From Heligmosomoides polygyrus polygyrus (lineage: Eukaryota; Nematoda; Chromadorea; Rhabditida; Heligmosomidae), in the NCBI GenBank assembly GCA_947396885.1, contig OX377203.1, positions 23,749,253 to 23,813,252 on the forward strand: DNA of 64,000 nt. The letters are read 5' to 3'. The notes under the pieces are model-generated. The model was not told where the DNA came from and did not search any database. It worked only from the letters and a program-made list of their open reading frames with translations. Shown here in pieces: positions 53,600 through 64,000 of the stretch. The translations under genes and the position numbers were made by a program. Positions within the stretch are counted from its first letter, which is position 1. Each line of letters starts with the position of its first letter.

Positions 53600-56500
53600 T
53601 GTTAACTGTAATAAATATGACGACAATGACCTAAAGCAATCAGTTAAAGACAAATACTGAACCCTCAGACTAGCTAGAATGAAACATTGCTTGAGTACCT
53701 ACCTATTAACATTAGCTGCTTCCAAAGCAGAATTACCATTAATTTGCAGTTCTTATAATACCAGTTCACCATTTTGGTTATAAACAACAAACTGATGGCA
53801 CGATCTTGCATAAGCAGCGATGTCTTTGGTTAGAATGAAAACTAGTGAATTTGCCAACAAAAAATTGTTTTTACTCATTGAAGGATATTCCTAAGGTCCA
53901 GAACAAGGTCCACTTTAAAAAATTTGATGTCGATATCAAACTTATAGACATTGCCTATGGTGTGAGTTCAGGTGAGGCTATAAGTCGCGTTCGAGCAACA
54001 TTGAGAAGAGCCGCCACTTAGAAGCTTGGGGATATAGCCGGTATCATACCTAGGCGAGCATTCGCTCCACTACTACCTCTCCATAATGCTTCCATAAGAG
54101 CTGAAATATGACCAACCACACTTATGATATTAAAACGAAGTCAGGATGAAGCACATTGGTAAACGAAAATGCTTTACGAAGTAAGTGCAAGGAAAATTGC
54201 TTGGAATGCAGGTACAAATCTTGTGCGTTGGGCCTCTAAACACTGCCTAAACTATTTCTTGAGAACAACTGACATAGTAATCCTAAGAATCGGTGTGAAA
54301 AAACAGAAATGTATAGAAAGAATATATAGCTGTATATGACATAAGCAGTAATAGCGGTTGAAGGACGATATCGCAGCAGCTGGTATAGCGTAGTTTGTCA
54401 TTTTGAAATGGTAAATATTTAAAAAAAACAAGTAAACGACTGGATAGAGTGAGAAACGAGCCTTGAAATAATATATAGAATGACTACATTTATTGAAAAA
54501 TTTATTCAGAAATCATACATGAAAGAAAACAATATGAAAACCGAGACAATATTTGCACCAACCTATAACTTATACGTCAGCCTAATAGAAGACGTTAACA
54601 ATTCTGGTGAATAGCTCAGTAATACCTATATCCATTCAAAATTCTCTTATTGAATTTTATAGATATTGACTGCCCGGTTTACAACTTACATATCATTTGT
54701 TAGTATACATACCTCATGTATTATTAAATATTCTGCTATTAATGCGTCGCAATTTACAATTTGATTTTTGCAAGCTATTTCAAGAGCCTAACACGAATTA
54801 TAATTTCCACTAGGATATCCCGAGAGAGCACAATGGCGCATCCGCAATAAGACTGATTATGGTTGCCCTCTTTCTTCACCATATTGTTTTAAGCTCAAGA
54901 CTTCATTCTCCTTGCATTATGATGTCGGCTCCCGCGCTCCTATTGATTTTTCACAAGGCCGTAAATAGGGTATTACGGTCAAACAAGAATTTATCATTTT
55001 TGACTACGTTTAGGTTTTCTTTTAACTTTTGTACTCTTTTCACTAATGAGGATACACTATCACTTATTGTGTGTCATATTCGTTTCCTATTGTATTCAAA
55101 CAATTTCTTTATGTCTGCTTCTATGCCTTGTCTGTTTCTTGCCGACGTGGTATACTTACATTTGACTTCGTGGCGCTTGAGCAAATCAAGTTAGTTTATT
55201 CTTTCTTGCTTTGACAAAGGCTTTCCTTCTTATTGAGGAGTTGCGGGTAGGCCCTTATTTCCTTTTTCAACATGCTTTTTCTACTTGCAATCGTCTAATT
55301 GTAAGGGAAGAAAGGCAACGGTTGCAAACCGTTCTCTTTTTCGTTCTTTTATCAATATTTTCTGTTGTTTCTCATTTTATAGTTGTAGCCTAACTGTGTT
55401 TTCGTATGATATGCGGCACAGGCCGTTGAGTTGAGCGTGTGATCACAGTGGTTTCCTCACTAGAAAGATTTGAATAAATCGTAAATGACAAATGTATCAT
55501 AGGGCCGCCTCAGAATACCTCCGACAGAGCACTGGGAAGAGGAGATGGGTCCCAACTCGATTGGTCATGTGAAGACATTTTTTGAGGTAAAGCTACATTG
55601 CATACCCAACTTCTGTAACCATTTTGGAGCATTCCAGAGGTTGAATCTCAACACATACAAGAGGGTGTCAAAAATGTGTTTCGACAGTTCATAAACTAGA
55701 GATGCCAAGTGAAGTAGCTCTTTCGACAGCTAAAATGGCTTAAAACTAAATTAATTTATACTGATTTAAAAACGGAAGTCGAAGAGAGCGGAAAGTTTTG
55801 GTCTGAACTACAGTTTCGCCGCGAGCCTACCAAAAATGGCAATTCTTATAATTGTTGCAGTTTGACTAAAAGTCTTGAGAACCCTGGTTTTCTGCTGTCT
55901 ACTGAACTTGGCGGAGCAGCATCAAAGTGCCATTATAATATTGAGCAGCTGGAAACAGCTGAACGGGGTTTCAGAAGAATTTCAACCCTCCCTCATAAAT
56001 TAAAAACCTCGATTAACAGAGCCTTCGGTTTTTTTTCTTTTTTTAGACGGTTTTCTAACTGTTCCTTTCGACAATATAAATGTCGCGTTGATTCCCGCAC
56101 TTCTTCCATGCCACCTTTAGCATTCATAACAGCAAAAGGAATAAGAACTCGTTCCTGTCTTTACAGGCTTCAAAACATGCTCTAACACATGAAAACATGA
56201 AGTGCGAAGGTCACTGAGGCGAACGCTGGGTAGCCCGGGGAGGCATAGTGGCGCTAACCGTGCTTTCCTTCATAACTTCTAGTGGACTGATCAATTACAG
56301 ACGGCGATGCATGCCGAAGAGTGCACCGCGCCTGAGAATTAGCGTGCGGAAAAGTGCACAAATATCACATACCATTTCGACCTTCTTCGTTCTTTTCTTT
56401 TTAGCTCTTCTCCATTCTACAATCTAATCCTTTTTGCTTTTTTCTGCTTTGCATGTTGTTCTTGTCCTTACATTTTTTCCAGCTTCTCCCCACTTCTTTT

Positions 56501-56890
56501 GTCGATAATTGATTTTCAATGAAGAATTATCTTTGAGAACATTTCTTCTTTTCGAAGTTAGTGCATTGTTCTACCTTCCTAATTCTTCGCTACTTTCCTG
56601 CTCCCTCTTACGAGTTCCTTATTTTTCCTCTTTTGAGTCTATTTTCTTCCCCTTCACCCTCCGAACCTTTATTTCATTCAGTGCTCCACTCGTTAGTCCT
56701 TCTCTGACCATAAGTCTACGCATTTAGCACAATTATGCATTACGTTGATAGGAAAGTTCTGGTGGCTTCGACTGGTCCACTACAAACGATCGTAATTTTC
56801 TTCAAATTCGCCAGATTCAGTCGTTGTAAGCACCTTCACTACACTTTTCCAACGCAATACAAGTTGAAAAGTTACAAGTTGACCGAAAAG
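53600..56890. other. no gene recognised
   Basis: AT-rich, with a pyrimidine-rich plus strand from about 54860 to 56720. Open frames at 54859-55194, 55862-56185 and 56509-56727 are phenylalanine/serine/leucine-rich, as expected from T/C-rich sequence, and lack splice support. They may hide small genes but none can be supported. Confidence 0.45.
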
Positions 56891-56892
56891 AT

Positions 56893-57150
56893 GCGTATCA
56901 TTCTATACTTTGAGATCTTTTTGCTTTCAAATCAAGTGAAGTGTGCTGAAACCATGATTCTACAAATGCGCAGGAACGCAGCAGTAGCAGCTGTTTTGCA
57001 TATGGAGCACAGCAAGAGCAGGAAATTGAAACATTTCTTAGGGAAGAGAAGAGAATCTGCTATGTAGCAGATTCATGAGACCAAGAAGCAGCAAGGAAGG
57101 CGAATTATTCTTGTGTAAAAAACAAAACGGAATAAGCTCGACACCTTTTA
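56893..57150 (+). repeat. flanking direct repeat, copy 1
   Basis: Shares with 58880-59130 the order CATGATTCTA, ACAAATGCG, GCAGTAGCAGCTGTTTTGCA / GCTGTAGCAGCTATTTTGCA, AGCAGAAAATTAAAACATTT-type, AGAGAAGAGAA, GACCAAGA and GATTATTC words, in the same orientation and at about 75% by eye. In this copy a frame starting at ATG 56890 with a hydrophobic start (RIILYFEIFLL) is open to 57067. In the second copy the frame is broken. Confidence 0.7.
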
Positions 57151-57385
57151 GCATAATCCAGCGTGCAATCTGGATATTCAATACACATTCAAATTAAAAC
57201 TAACACGGGTCAAACAAATACTTGAGCTATTAGCATGTGTATTCAAATATCGACTAATGTTGTGGATGAATTCGGAACAGTAGTCAAATAATACGTATTG
57301 TTGTGTATATATGTCGATTATATGTGGACAGGCACGGAATAAGTGAGCGGTTAATAGTGGCCTGTATACGTAAATGTAACAGCAA

Positions 57386-58831
57386 TCACTCCTCCTCTTC
57401 TTCGTCTGGCATGGCCTCATCGGCATGAGGTGGTGCATCTTGCATACGCCTCTTGCGCTTAGGTGGTGGGGCGTCCACTGCACGGAGCTCGTCAATTGTG
57501 GGTTTCGGGCCTGCGAGTTTGCGTGGCTGCTTAAGGAACATCATACGGTCGTTGTATTCAGGGTCGCCTGGCAGGCAGATCAGCAGCTGAGCTTCAAGTG
57601 GCATAAAAGCGCGAATCTCCCTGTAAGTCTCAACGTTCTGGGATGCAGAACTATGTACGTTCATCTCGTACTGCTCCTTGAGCGCGGAGAAGAAGTCCCC
57701 AGGGTAAGCACCTCCGGAGGCGAATTGCATCTGTCTGATCCGGGATGCAATCACGGATCCCTCCACGTCGCCACGGCGTGTGGACAGCTTCACCAGGATG
57801 TCGATCCAGTTGGGGTCAGCGGCCGTGGGTTGCTTCTTGAACATGGGGGCGCCGTAGAATCCATGATGCTGCACGTAGTACTTTGCATATGTAATAATGC
57901 TGTCGAACATCGCGTTCTCTGTGAAGTCGATCGGGGTGATACCGATGTCGAAGACATGCGGAGCCGTCTTGCCATATCTCCACGGCTGCAAGAAGTGGCC
58001 ACGCCCAACCTTTGCAACGGCCATGAGGGTCCCCGGGTAAGGGAAATAGGCGTTGAGTAGGTTGGCAGCAATTTCTTTCATGAAATTGTAGGAGTATGTA
58101 AACTTCCTGGTCCCATCTCCAAGAGTGCCCAACCTGATGATCATATCAGCTCCGAGTTCTATTAAAAGCCGACCGTGAGTACCGTTTTCCCACTTGCTGC
58201 GAGAGTGTGGGTCCCACATCTCCTCGGGAATGGCCTCGTTTGGTTCTCCGTCATTGGGCTTTTTGATGTATGTGTAAAGGAAAATGGTTACAGCACAGAT
58301 TGTTGACCAAAGGTGCACGATGCCATGTATGACACGTGAGATCCCAGGGGCATTGGCCAATGCAGCAATGGCAGGATCCTTCTTGATGAGACGCCACACA
58401 TAGCCTTCCTGGACGTCTTCGAGCACGTGGTGGCCTGCTTGCCAGAGTAACAGCTTTGCTACCGTGATGAGAGTGATGGCCTTCCCTGGATACTTCATAC
58501 ATTTGTGAAAAGCGGGCGTGTCAATCAGTGAGAACACCTCCCTTTCGGCTTCTGTCATCTGAACTATTGTGACTTCGGCATCATGGTCTTCCGCCGTCAC
58601 GCCTTCCCTGGGAATTGTGATCTCGAGATCGTCATCAGTCCTGGACTTGCGGGTTTTGAGACCAAACATGCCCGCCAAGTAGGCCAAAGCTGCCGTACAT
58701 CCATGGAGGTTGAGAAGAAGCTCCTTGACGTTATTGTCGATGGTCCCGATGTTCTGTGTAATGTAGCCCCTTAGGTTGGCTTGAGCTTTATTGGCAGCGA
58801 TGTATGCGAGGGCAACTCGGAAACGCGACAT
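57386..58831 (-). CDS. intronless 481-residue protein; possible captured viral nucleocapsid-type gene
   Basis: This is the longest open frame of the window: one exon and no frameshift or stop, unlike every transposon gene nearby. Codon use is more GC-rich at third positions than in the host exons here. The protein is mostly helical-looking, with hydrophobic helices in the middle but no signal peptide and no clear membrane topology. It has a conserved-looking aromatic/glycine stretch near residues 320-345 and ends in a PPPKRKRR nuclear-localisation-like motif followed by an acidic EEEEE tail. Length, absence of introns and overall make-up recall nucleoproteins of negative-strand RNA viruses, or another viral capsid. 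I have no motif that proves this. It could equally be a nematode-specific retrogene. Two TATA boxes lie 42-70 bp upstream. Flanking direct repeats are described separately. Confidence 0.6.
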   Translation of the reverse strand: MSRFRVALAYIAANKAQANLRGYITQNIGTIDNNVKELLLNLHGCTAALAYLAGMFGLKTRKSRTDDDLEITIPREGVTAEDHDAEVTIVQMTEAEREVFSLIDTPAFHKCMKYPGKAITLITVAKLLLWQAGHHVLEDVQEGYVWRLIKKDPAIAALANAPGISRVIHGIVHLWSTICAVTIFLYTYIKKPNDGEPNEAIPEEMWDPHSRSKWENGTHGRLLIELGADMIIRLGTLGDGTRKFTYSYNFMKEIAANLLNAYFPYPGTLMAVAKVGRGHFLQPWRYGKTAPHVFDIGITPIDFTENAMFDSIITYAKYYVQHHGFYGAPMFKKQPTAADPNWIDILVKLSTRRGDVEGSVIASRIRQMQFASGGAYPGDFFSALKEQYEMNVHSSASQNVETYREIRAFMPLEAQLLICLPGDPEYNDRMMFLKQPRKLAGPKPTIDELRAVDAPPPKRKRRMQDAPPHADEAMPDEEEEE

Positions 58832-58872
58832 GGATTTTGTCCACGCGCAGATTCCCCTTCTCTGTGTGCTAT

Positions 58873-58900
58873 CTTTTTATACTATCTTATCTTTTTATAC
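58873..58900 (-). promoter_or_regulatory. tandem TATA boxes upstream of the intronless gene
   Basis: On the minus strand GTATAAAAAG occurs twice, at 58900-58891 and 58882-58873, 18 bp apart. They lie about 42 to 70 bp before the ATG at 58831. Either is at the right distance for a short 5' leader. This suggests the ORF may be transcribed. Confidence 0.5.
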
Positions 58901-59130
58901 TTCAAAATCTTGTTGCATTTAAATCGAGTTGGGTGTGTTGAATGCATGATTCTATAACACAAATGCGTAAGAACACAGCTGTAGCAGCTATTTTGCAGAG
59001 CTCAGCACAAGCAGAAAATTAAAACATTTTCTAGGAGAGAGAAGAGAAACTGTAGGAGGCCATGTGACCAAGACGTAGCAAAGAAAGCTGATTATTCGTA
59101 TCAAAAGTGAACTACATAACAGCAAAAAGG
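58880..59130 (+). repeat. flanking direct repeat, copy 2
   Basis: This is the second copy of the repeat at 56893-57150, on the upstream side of the intronless gene. It starts within the TATA region, so the promoter of the ORF may derive from the repeat itself. Confidence 0.65.
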
Positions 59131-59480
59131 TTATTTCCTTGAATAGGAAGTCTTTATCGGTCGTACCTGACAGAGCTTGTGCCGTGCAGTCGATCCATTC
59201 TCAATACTCCGCACTGTTAATTGTTCGGAATGAAATCTCCCCTAAAACGCCTACGTATTGCTCTCGAAATCGAAGATTTGTAAGCTTTAAGAGTGTTGGG
59301 CCTTCACTACATTCCATACGACGCGAGAGATTACGCTTTCGTTAGTTGCACGAAACACGACAGGGCAGTATTTGCCCGACCGACAGGTAGTGCGTGACGC
59401 GCTCTACTGCAATGTCAGCGGCGTCGGCTTCACTCGCCCATCGTGATCTTCCCTCGGGCGGTGGTGGCGCTCCCTCGCTC

Positions 59481-59630
59481 CTTCTTGAGGCCGAGGGTTT
59501 CCAGATTGCTGTATCCTTTCCAGCAGTCAGTATGTATGGTGGTACCGGGAGTCACGTGTCTGCTGATGCTGCCTCAAGGGTGGCGGCACCGTGTTCCAGT
59601 CATTTCCACAAATGCTTCCACAAAGTCATC
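59481..59630 (-). pseudogene. Merlin/ISXO2-like transposase fragment
   Basis: The minus strand reads DDFVEAFVEMTGTRCRHP, an in-frame stop, then GSISRHVTPGTTIHTDCWKG and YSNLETLG. The PGTTIHTDCWKGY segment with its catalytic Asp is typical of ISXO2/IS1016-type transposases, which in animals are Merlin elements. The surrounding 59390-59750 is GC-richer than the flanks. Only about 50 codons are recognisable. No terminal repeats were found, so it is a dead fragment. Confidence 0.6.
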
Positions 59631-59759
59631 CACAATATCTCCGTGCATCCTGTTCTCACGTACAGATCTTCATCTGTTATATTTCCGCTTCACCACTTTC
59701 CTTCGTCAACCACCGTGCTGACACGGATTAGACACGGACTATGACTCGTACCTTGCTTT

Positions 59760-60360
59760 CTGATAAGCATACGATTAATTATATATTTTATGAATATAGA
59801 CTTCTACGGGTTAAGATATAACAACATATTAAGGAACCCACGAGTTAAGGCAAGTTCGCGCTCGTTTCTACCGAGGGAATAAAAATCAGCCTGCTGACCT
59901 TGACTCGCTCTGCCTCCGTGGCGTGTGTCAGATCTACGGAGCAGACGGCGACGGAGACGACGACGATGAAGGCGAACCAGCGTACCACGACGGCGGAACA
60001 AAGGCGACGTCATCGACTTCCGGGAGCGACGACCACGAGGCTCGGCTAAGACCGAGCAGTATTGCAGATGATGAAGACCATGGCCGTCCCCTGGCCTGGG
60101 GACGACAGGTGGACCCGACTGCTCACACGACTGCTCCGGACAACAGCACCGTTGAAGACTAACTGCCCCAAAGCAGAGACACCTGTTCTCTGCGTCTCTG
60201 GCCCGTTCCAGAACCTTCCATGACGCGCGAACGTGTAGGCTGACCTGTCGATCCTGTCGACCCGTGTTGGTCAAGTCGTTGATCTCGGCGGCACGGCGTA
60301 CTGCCGTACGAAAGTCACGACAACGTTGCCGTTCCCGTTTTTCCACATTGCACCTGTTTT
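59760..60360. other. GC-rich block with open frames, unknown
   Basis: Overlapping frames on both strands (60346-59804 minus, arginine-rich; 59923-60162 plus, Asp/Gly-rich) come from CGACGACG-type sequence. No family is recognised. It may be the rest of the Merlin-type element or another repeat. Confidence 0.35.
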
Positions 60361-60777
60361 TTGTGGAGCAACCTTAGCTGCTATTTACTTCTTCTCGTGA
60401 GTGGGTTTTCGATTCATGAGCTACATCATGTTGAAATCGAAAACCCTTCTCATTTCAATGCAGCGGGATCTCATCAGTTCAATTTTGGACTGCTAACTGG
60501 CAGTCAGGTCTGCTTGGTTCAGGTTTCCTCACTGTACCTTCCATTATTCCACTTTCTATGAGCCATTAGATCTGGGCGTGATGGTTTTTGGTCACTAATG
60601 CTGACAAGCTTGTCTGGTAAAAATGTATATGCAGATGGATCCACTCTCTTCAGATTAATCAAGGGTTGAATGTGGTAGTAGATGCCATCTAATGGTAAGA
60701 AGCCCTTACCGTATGGTTTCGGATATGATGCTGCAATTGGCCCAGTTGTATCTGATTTCTCTTTCAGGAGCCGGATT

Positions 60778-60937
60778 CATCAAAGTTACTGCAGTAACTT
60801 TAACGGAGAATTGTAAGCAAATAGCTCAGATAACGCGGCTTATCAAGCGATATGGTGAGCGATAAGCCACGTTATCTGAGCTTTCGTTTACGGTTCTCCG
60901 TTAAAGTTACTGCAGTAACTTTGATGAATCCGGCCCC
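60778..60937. mobile_element. foldback MITE with CCGGATTCATCAAAG ends
   Basis: About 70-bp arms, nearly perfect: GCCGGATTCATCAAAGTTAC ... and the inverted GGCCGGATTCATCAAAGTTA. Each arm contains the 14-bp palindrome AGTTACTGCAGTAACT. The loop is around GCGATATGGTGAGC. It is the same end-family as 45080-45229 and 61785-62822. Confidence 0.85.
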
Positions 60938-61485
60938 AGGATGCCTACACGCCACAAAGCAGTGAGTCGAACAGCTTTTTTCGTGTATTCTGTTCTAAAG
61001 GATGCAAAAATGATGTTCCATATTGTATGATATTGGGCGGTGGCAGAGAGCTATTCTGTCCATGCAGGTATTTAACAAGTGCATAATTATAAAAAAACTG
61101 TAAGTAATCGCATTTTTGCTCAGGACTTCGTATACGTCGTCTTGTGGAAGCGTAATTAACAATGAAGGTGTCGATGCTCAGTATGGAAGTTTCCAATTAC
61201 GACATGCCTTTCTGGACATATCAGGACACATCATTGTTATCAGATCTAATGGCACCTTCATTGCTGATATGGTAGTAAGAAAAGGGAAAATGGCCTCCAG
61301 TTTCGGTAGTGTGACAGTTATCTGAAAAATCATGCTCCTCTCAGGGCGATTCGGTTTCGTAATCTTAATTCTCAATTTGATCGAAACTTCTTTTCCTTGT
61401 CTCTCAGTTTTGTTGCATGTTCATGTTGCCAACAAACGGAATCGATGGGAGTAACAGTTTCCACCACGTACGTGCTCAAAAAATG

Positions 61486-61656
61486 TGTCCTTCAAGTATC
61501 CGACTTTTACGTTACCTTTTCAACGGCACCCTTGTTAGTAGCATTCAAATTTTAAATTGATGTCATGCCCATTGAAGCCCACTTGTCGAGATACTGGACG
61601 CGGACAACCGCAATACCGTTGAAAAGGTAACGTGGAAGTCGGATACTTGAAGGACA
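61486..61656. repeat. inverted repeat, 41-bp arms
   Basis: Arms 61486-61526 and 61616-61656 match at 39 of 41 positions, separated by 89 bp. It is probably a small foldback element. No ORF. Confidence 0.8.
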
Positions 61657-61784
61657 TCTCCTTGTCTTCCATTAGAAGTTCCTTTCCAATAAAAATTCGT
61701 TTAACTCCTCGATGGTCATCCAATCTATCTAAACAACGTCATGTCCTTCAGGCCTTTCAGCTTCTCAGGAGCTGATATTTCACC

Positions 61785-62822
61785 TGGGACCGGATTCATA
61801 AAGCGGTGGGAGCGGAAGTAAGCGATATCATCTCTCGCCTCTCTCTCCCGCCTCGCTCTCGATAGCCATTAGATCTAACCAGGCGCTGACGTCGCAAAGT
61901 TCCAGCGCCCTCTCCCGCCATCCGAGTCGTTGTCATTGGAGCAGGTTTTCGTTGACCAGTGATAGTCGGCAGCTGGGTTCTGCGCTCGAAGAGATCACTG
62001 GTCGACGACCAGGATAGGGAAGGGACTCCAGGGTGTGTGCCACCAAAGCTCGTGTGGAAACTGCTTTCGTCTCCCAGTGGGAGTCGGCAGCTGGGTTCTG
62101 CGCTCTTCGAGTGCAGAACAATTCTAGGGAAAGGACTCCATGGTGTGTGCGATCAAAGCTGCTCGTGCTAGAACTGCTCCCGTCGCTCAGGGGAAGTGCG
62201 TAGCTGGGTTCTGCGCTCTTCGAGCGCAGAGACAGACTAGAGAAGGGACTCAGGGTGTGCGCCACCGAAGCTGCTCGTGTGGAAGCTCACGGGATGTCCG
62301 CTGCTGAGTTCTGCCTCTTCGAGCGCAGAGACAGGCTAGGGAGGGACTCCAGGGTGTGTGCGATCAAAGCTGCTCATGCTAGAACTGCTCCCGTCGCTCA
62401 GGGGAAGTGCGTAGCTGGGTTCTGTGCTCTTCGTGCGCAGGACAGGCTAGGGAGGGGACTCCAGGGTGTGTGCGATCAAAGCTGCTCGTGTGGAAACTGC
62501 CTTCGTCGCTCACGGGGAGTCCGCAGCTGGGTTCTGCACTCTTCGAGCGCAGAGACAGGCTAGAGAAGGGACTCTAGGGTGCGATGCGTCCAAGTTGCTC
62601 GTGCGAGAACTGTTCCCGTCTCCCAGAGCTCTCCTGTAGCGTCGGTGGAAGAGCCGCGATCCTCCACCGACCGCTCAACGACCCTCCTCCATATCGACTG
62701 ACCGTAGTGTCGGTGGATATCGAAAATGGCCACGTCGATATGACGCGACCTCGCTCTCTCACCTGGTAGCTTCCCGTGGGAAGCCGCGAACGTTCCCGGG
62801 AGCGTCATGAATCCGGCTACTG
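61785..62822. mobile_element. CCGGATTCAT-TIR element carrying a 112-bp tandem array
   Basis: Left end GGGACCGGATTCATAAAGCG and inverted right end TAGCCGGATTCATGACGCT match other members of the GGGGCCGGATTCAT family. Between them are six units of the tandem repeat (61.97-62.6 kb). No transposase is recognised. Confidence 0.6.
61945..62610 (+). repeat. tandem repeat, about 112-bp unit, six copies
   Basis: The word GCTG(G/A)GTTCTG starts at 61972, 62091, 62203, 62303, 62414 and 62526, giving spacings of 119, 112, 100, 111 and 112. Units share CTCGTG(T/C)(G/T), AACTGC, TCGCTCA-GGG and CTTCGAGCGCAGA. Open frames across it (62255-62563) are repeat by-products. Confidence 0.85.
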
Positions 62823-62979
62823 GAATCAGTCCAATGATAAGTGCTATTTTAGGACCTCTTGGCGCTACTATAGTTGAGGAGAATGTTAACACAGTGTTAT
62901 TTTCTCTTTATCCCCTTTAGCTTCTACAATTCGATAAGGGAATGAAGTCCAGAATGTAAGAAATTTTACCGCTTGTGGG

Positions 62980-64000
62980 ATAATCGAGCCATGTCGCGAC
63001 GCGCGACCTTCGCAGTCCCCTCAGTCCTCCTGCGGGCGTCCAGGCTCGCGGCGCTCCGACGGGGCTCCGACGGGGCACCCGTCGCGCGGCCTGCCTTCGC
63101 CTCTGCCGGCATCGATCCGCGGGCGGGGCGCGCGCACCGTAGCGGGCATAACCCGCTCCCTGCGCAAAGCCGGGTATTCATTCGACGCCTGCGCCGACCG
63201 TGAGCGGTCGCGCTCATCGGCAGCTTCTCGTCAGTTCAGCCGGAGCCGGCCGCGGGGCCTGGCCATCGTCGTCGTAGCTCAGCCTGGCATCGACTGCCGA
63301 TCGGATGGAGGGCGACCCTTCCAAGAAGGGTCGCCAGGGCTGAGGGCGGAGTGGTAGCCACTGTGAAGCGCCCAGCCCACTACATCTCTATCCACCCCCG
63401 CTGCACTCCACTCTGCCGGCTGTATTCTCCTTCTGTCACTGCGTCATCGTTCCTCACATGGTCTTATTACGTCGGCATGATGATGTGCAATAAATCAGTG
63501 CTAGCCCTTGGTGTGCTACAAGAAGGAGTGCGGTGAGTCTGTTCATACCTCGCAGTCGTTCCATGTGTCTGGTATTGCTGTGTGTTGCTATCGTCATTGG
63601 GTTGCCGTCAAAGCTTGTCAAGCCCCTCGCGGGGTCCGGGCGTGGACGCCGTGAGGGCAGTGTCATCGTAATACAGGCTGGCAATTCATGTACTAGGTTA
63701 GTGTCTCCCCACGGTAGTTTGTTGGCTGCAGCCCAGGGCTGAAGGGGCTCAATTCAATGGGGGTGAAGGGACGGAGCCGGGGAATCCTCACTTCGGATGT
63801 GGCACTTCAGGCATGGGACCCTTCACCGCCCCGGGGTACTGGGCCTTGGCAGCTTCGGGTGCCCCATGGGGCAGGTTGGTGTCCCACGTGTATACGGCAC
63901 AGCCGCTGCACTGGGGCCGCCGACTTGCGACAAGCCACATCCCGGAATCCCTTCCCCTGCCCAAATATCTGTGCACTCTTCCGTGTCAGCGGAGGAGAGC
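62980..64000 (+). other. very GC-rich block reaching the window edge, probably a retroelement or repeat 5' region
   Basis: Base composition jumps near 62980 to well above the surrounding sequence. Open frames exist on both strands (62973-63203, 63217-62966) but none resembles a known protein. Two perfect stems are seen: GGCGACCCTT (63311-63320) with AAGGGTCGCC (63326-63335), and GGTGAAGGG (63762-63770) with CCCTTCACC (63819-63827). An AATAAA lies at 63488. Structured GC-rich leaders are common in LINE 5' regions. The body would lie beyond base 64000. Confidence 0.35.

Noticed and set aside
54859..56727. Phe/Ser/Leu-rich ORFs suggesting membrane proteins
   Set aside because: Composition reflects T/C-rich DNA. 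No splice-site pattern or conserved motif.
57425..58060. 211-codon plus-strand ORF opposite the intronless gene
   Set aside because: A shadow frame of the 481-codon minus-strand ORF, which has better composition and a promoter.

Overview
The window looks like an accessory, transposon-saturated stretch of a parasitic nematode genome. A strongylid hookworm (Ancylostoma-like) is most likely. Host genes have many short exons with nematode-type splice sites (often TTTCAG or TTTTAG acceptors). The recognisable families are nematode-typical: a worm-expanded CK1/TTBK-like kinase and an Srt-type chemoreceptor. One mariner has ends like the hookworm bandit/Hsmar1 group. The genus assignment is inference.

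Host genes. (1) 9887-12361 (+): a three-exon gene for a small secreted protein of 128 residues, with a lone diverged paralogous last exon at 15779-16063. (2) 31277-27852 (-): three exons of a serpentine receptor (TM1 to about TM4); the rest was not found. (3) 42585-53523 (+): an 11-exon CK1-family kinase with all catalytic motifs intact, two >4 kb introns packed with transposons, and a basic/acidic C-terminal tail. (4) 58831-57386 (-): an intronless 481-codon ORF of unrecognised family, possibly a captured viral nucleocapsid-type gene. It has two TATA boxes and lies between two diverged direct repeats of about 250 bp.

Mobile DNA dominates the rest. It includes mariner/Tc1 elements at about 2.1-3.1, 3.9-4.6, 16.5-17.7, 29.8-30.7, 36.4-37.6, 37.6-38.9 and 49.0-49.9 kb. 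Two copies of a shorter Tc1/mariner-like family lie at 19.9-22.95 and 45.9-46.6 kb. There are three RTE-type LINE loci, a CR1-like LINE tail, a Merlin-like fragment, seven copies of a tRNA-derived SINE, and several foldback/TIR MITEs, some with a tRNA-like core. Nesting is readable to the base: a SINE in a mariner (9-bp duplication), and an RTE LINE in a DNA transposon (8-bp duplication).

Tandem repeats include a 41-bp minisatellite (13.1 kb), a two-level satellite at 39.06-40.3 kb (52-bp units in 192/244-bp higher-order units, each with a TATA-like box), and a 112-bp repeat inside a TIR element (62.0-62.6 kb). The last kilobase is very GC-rich and probably belongs to a retroelement or other repeat running off the edge.

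Exon structures were inferred by reading splice sites and frame. No homology search was run, so family names rest on recognised motifs.
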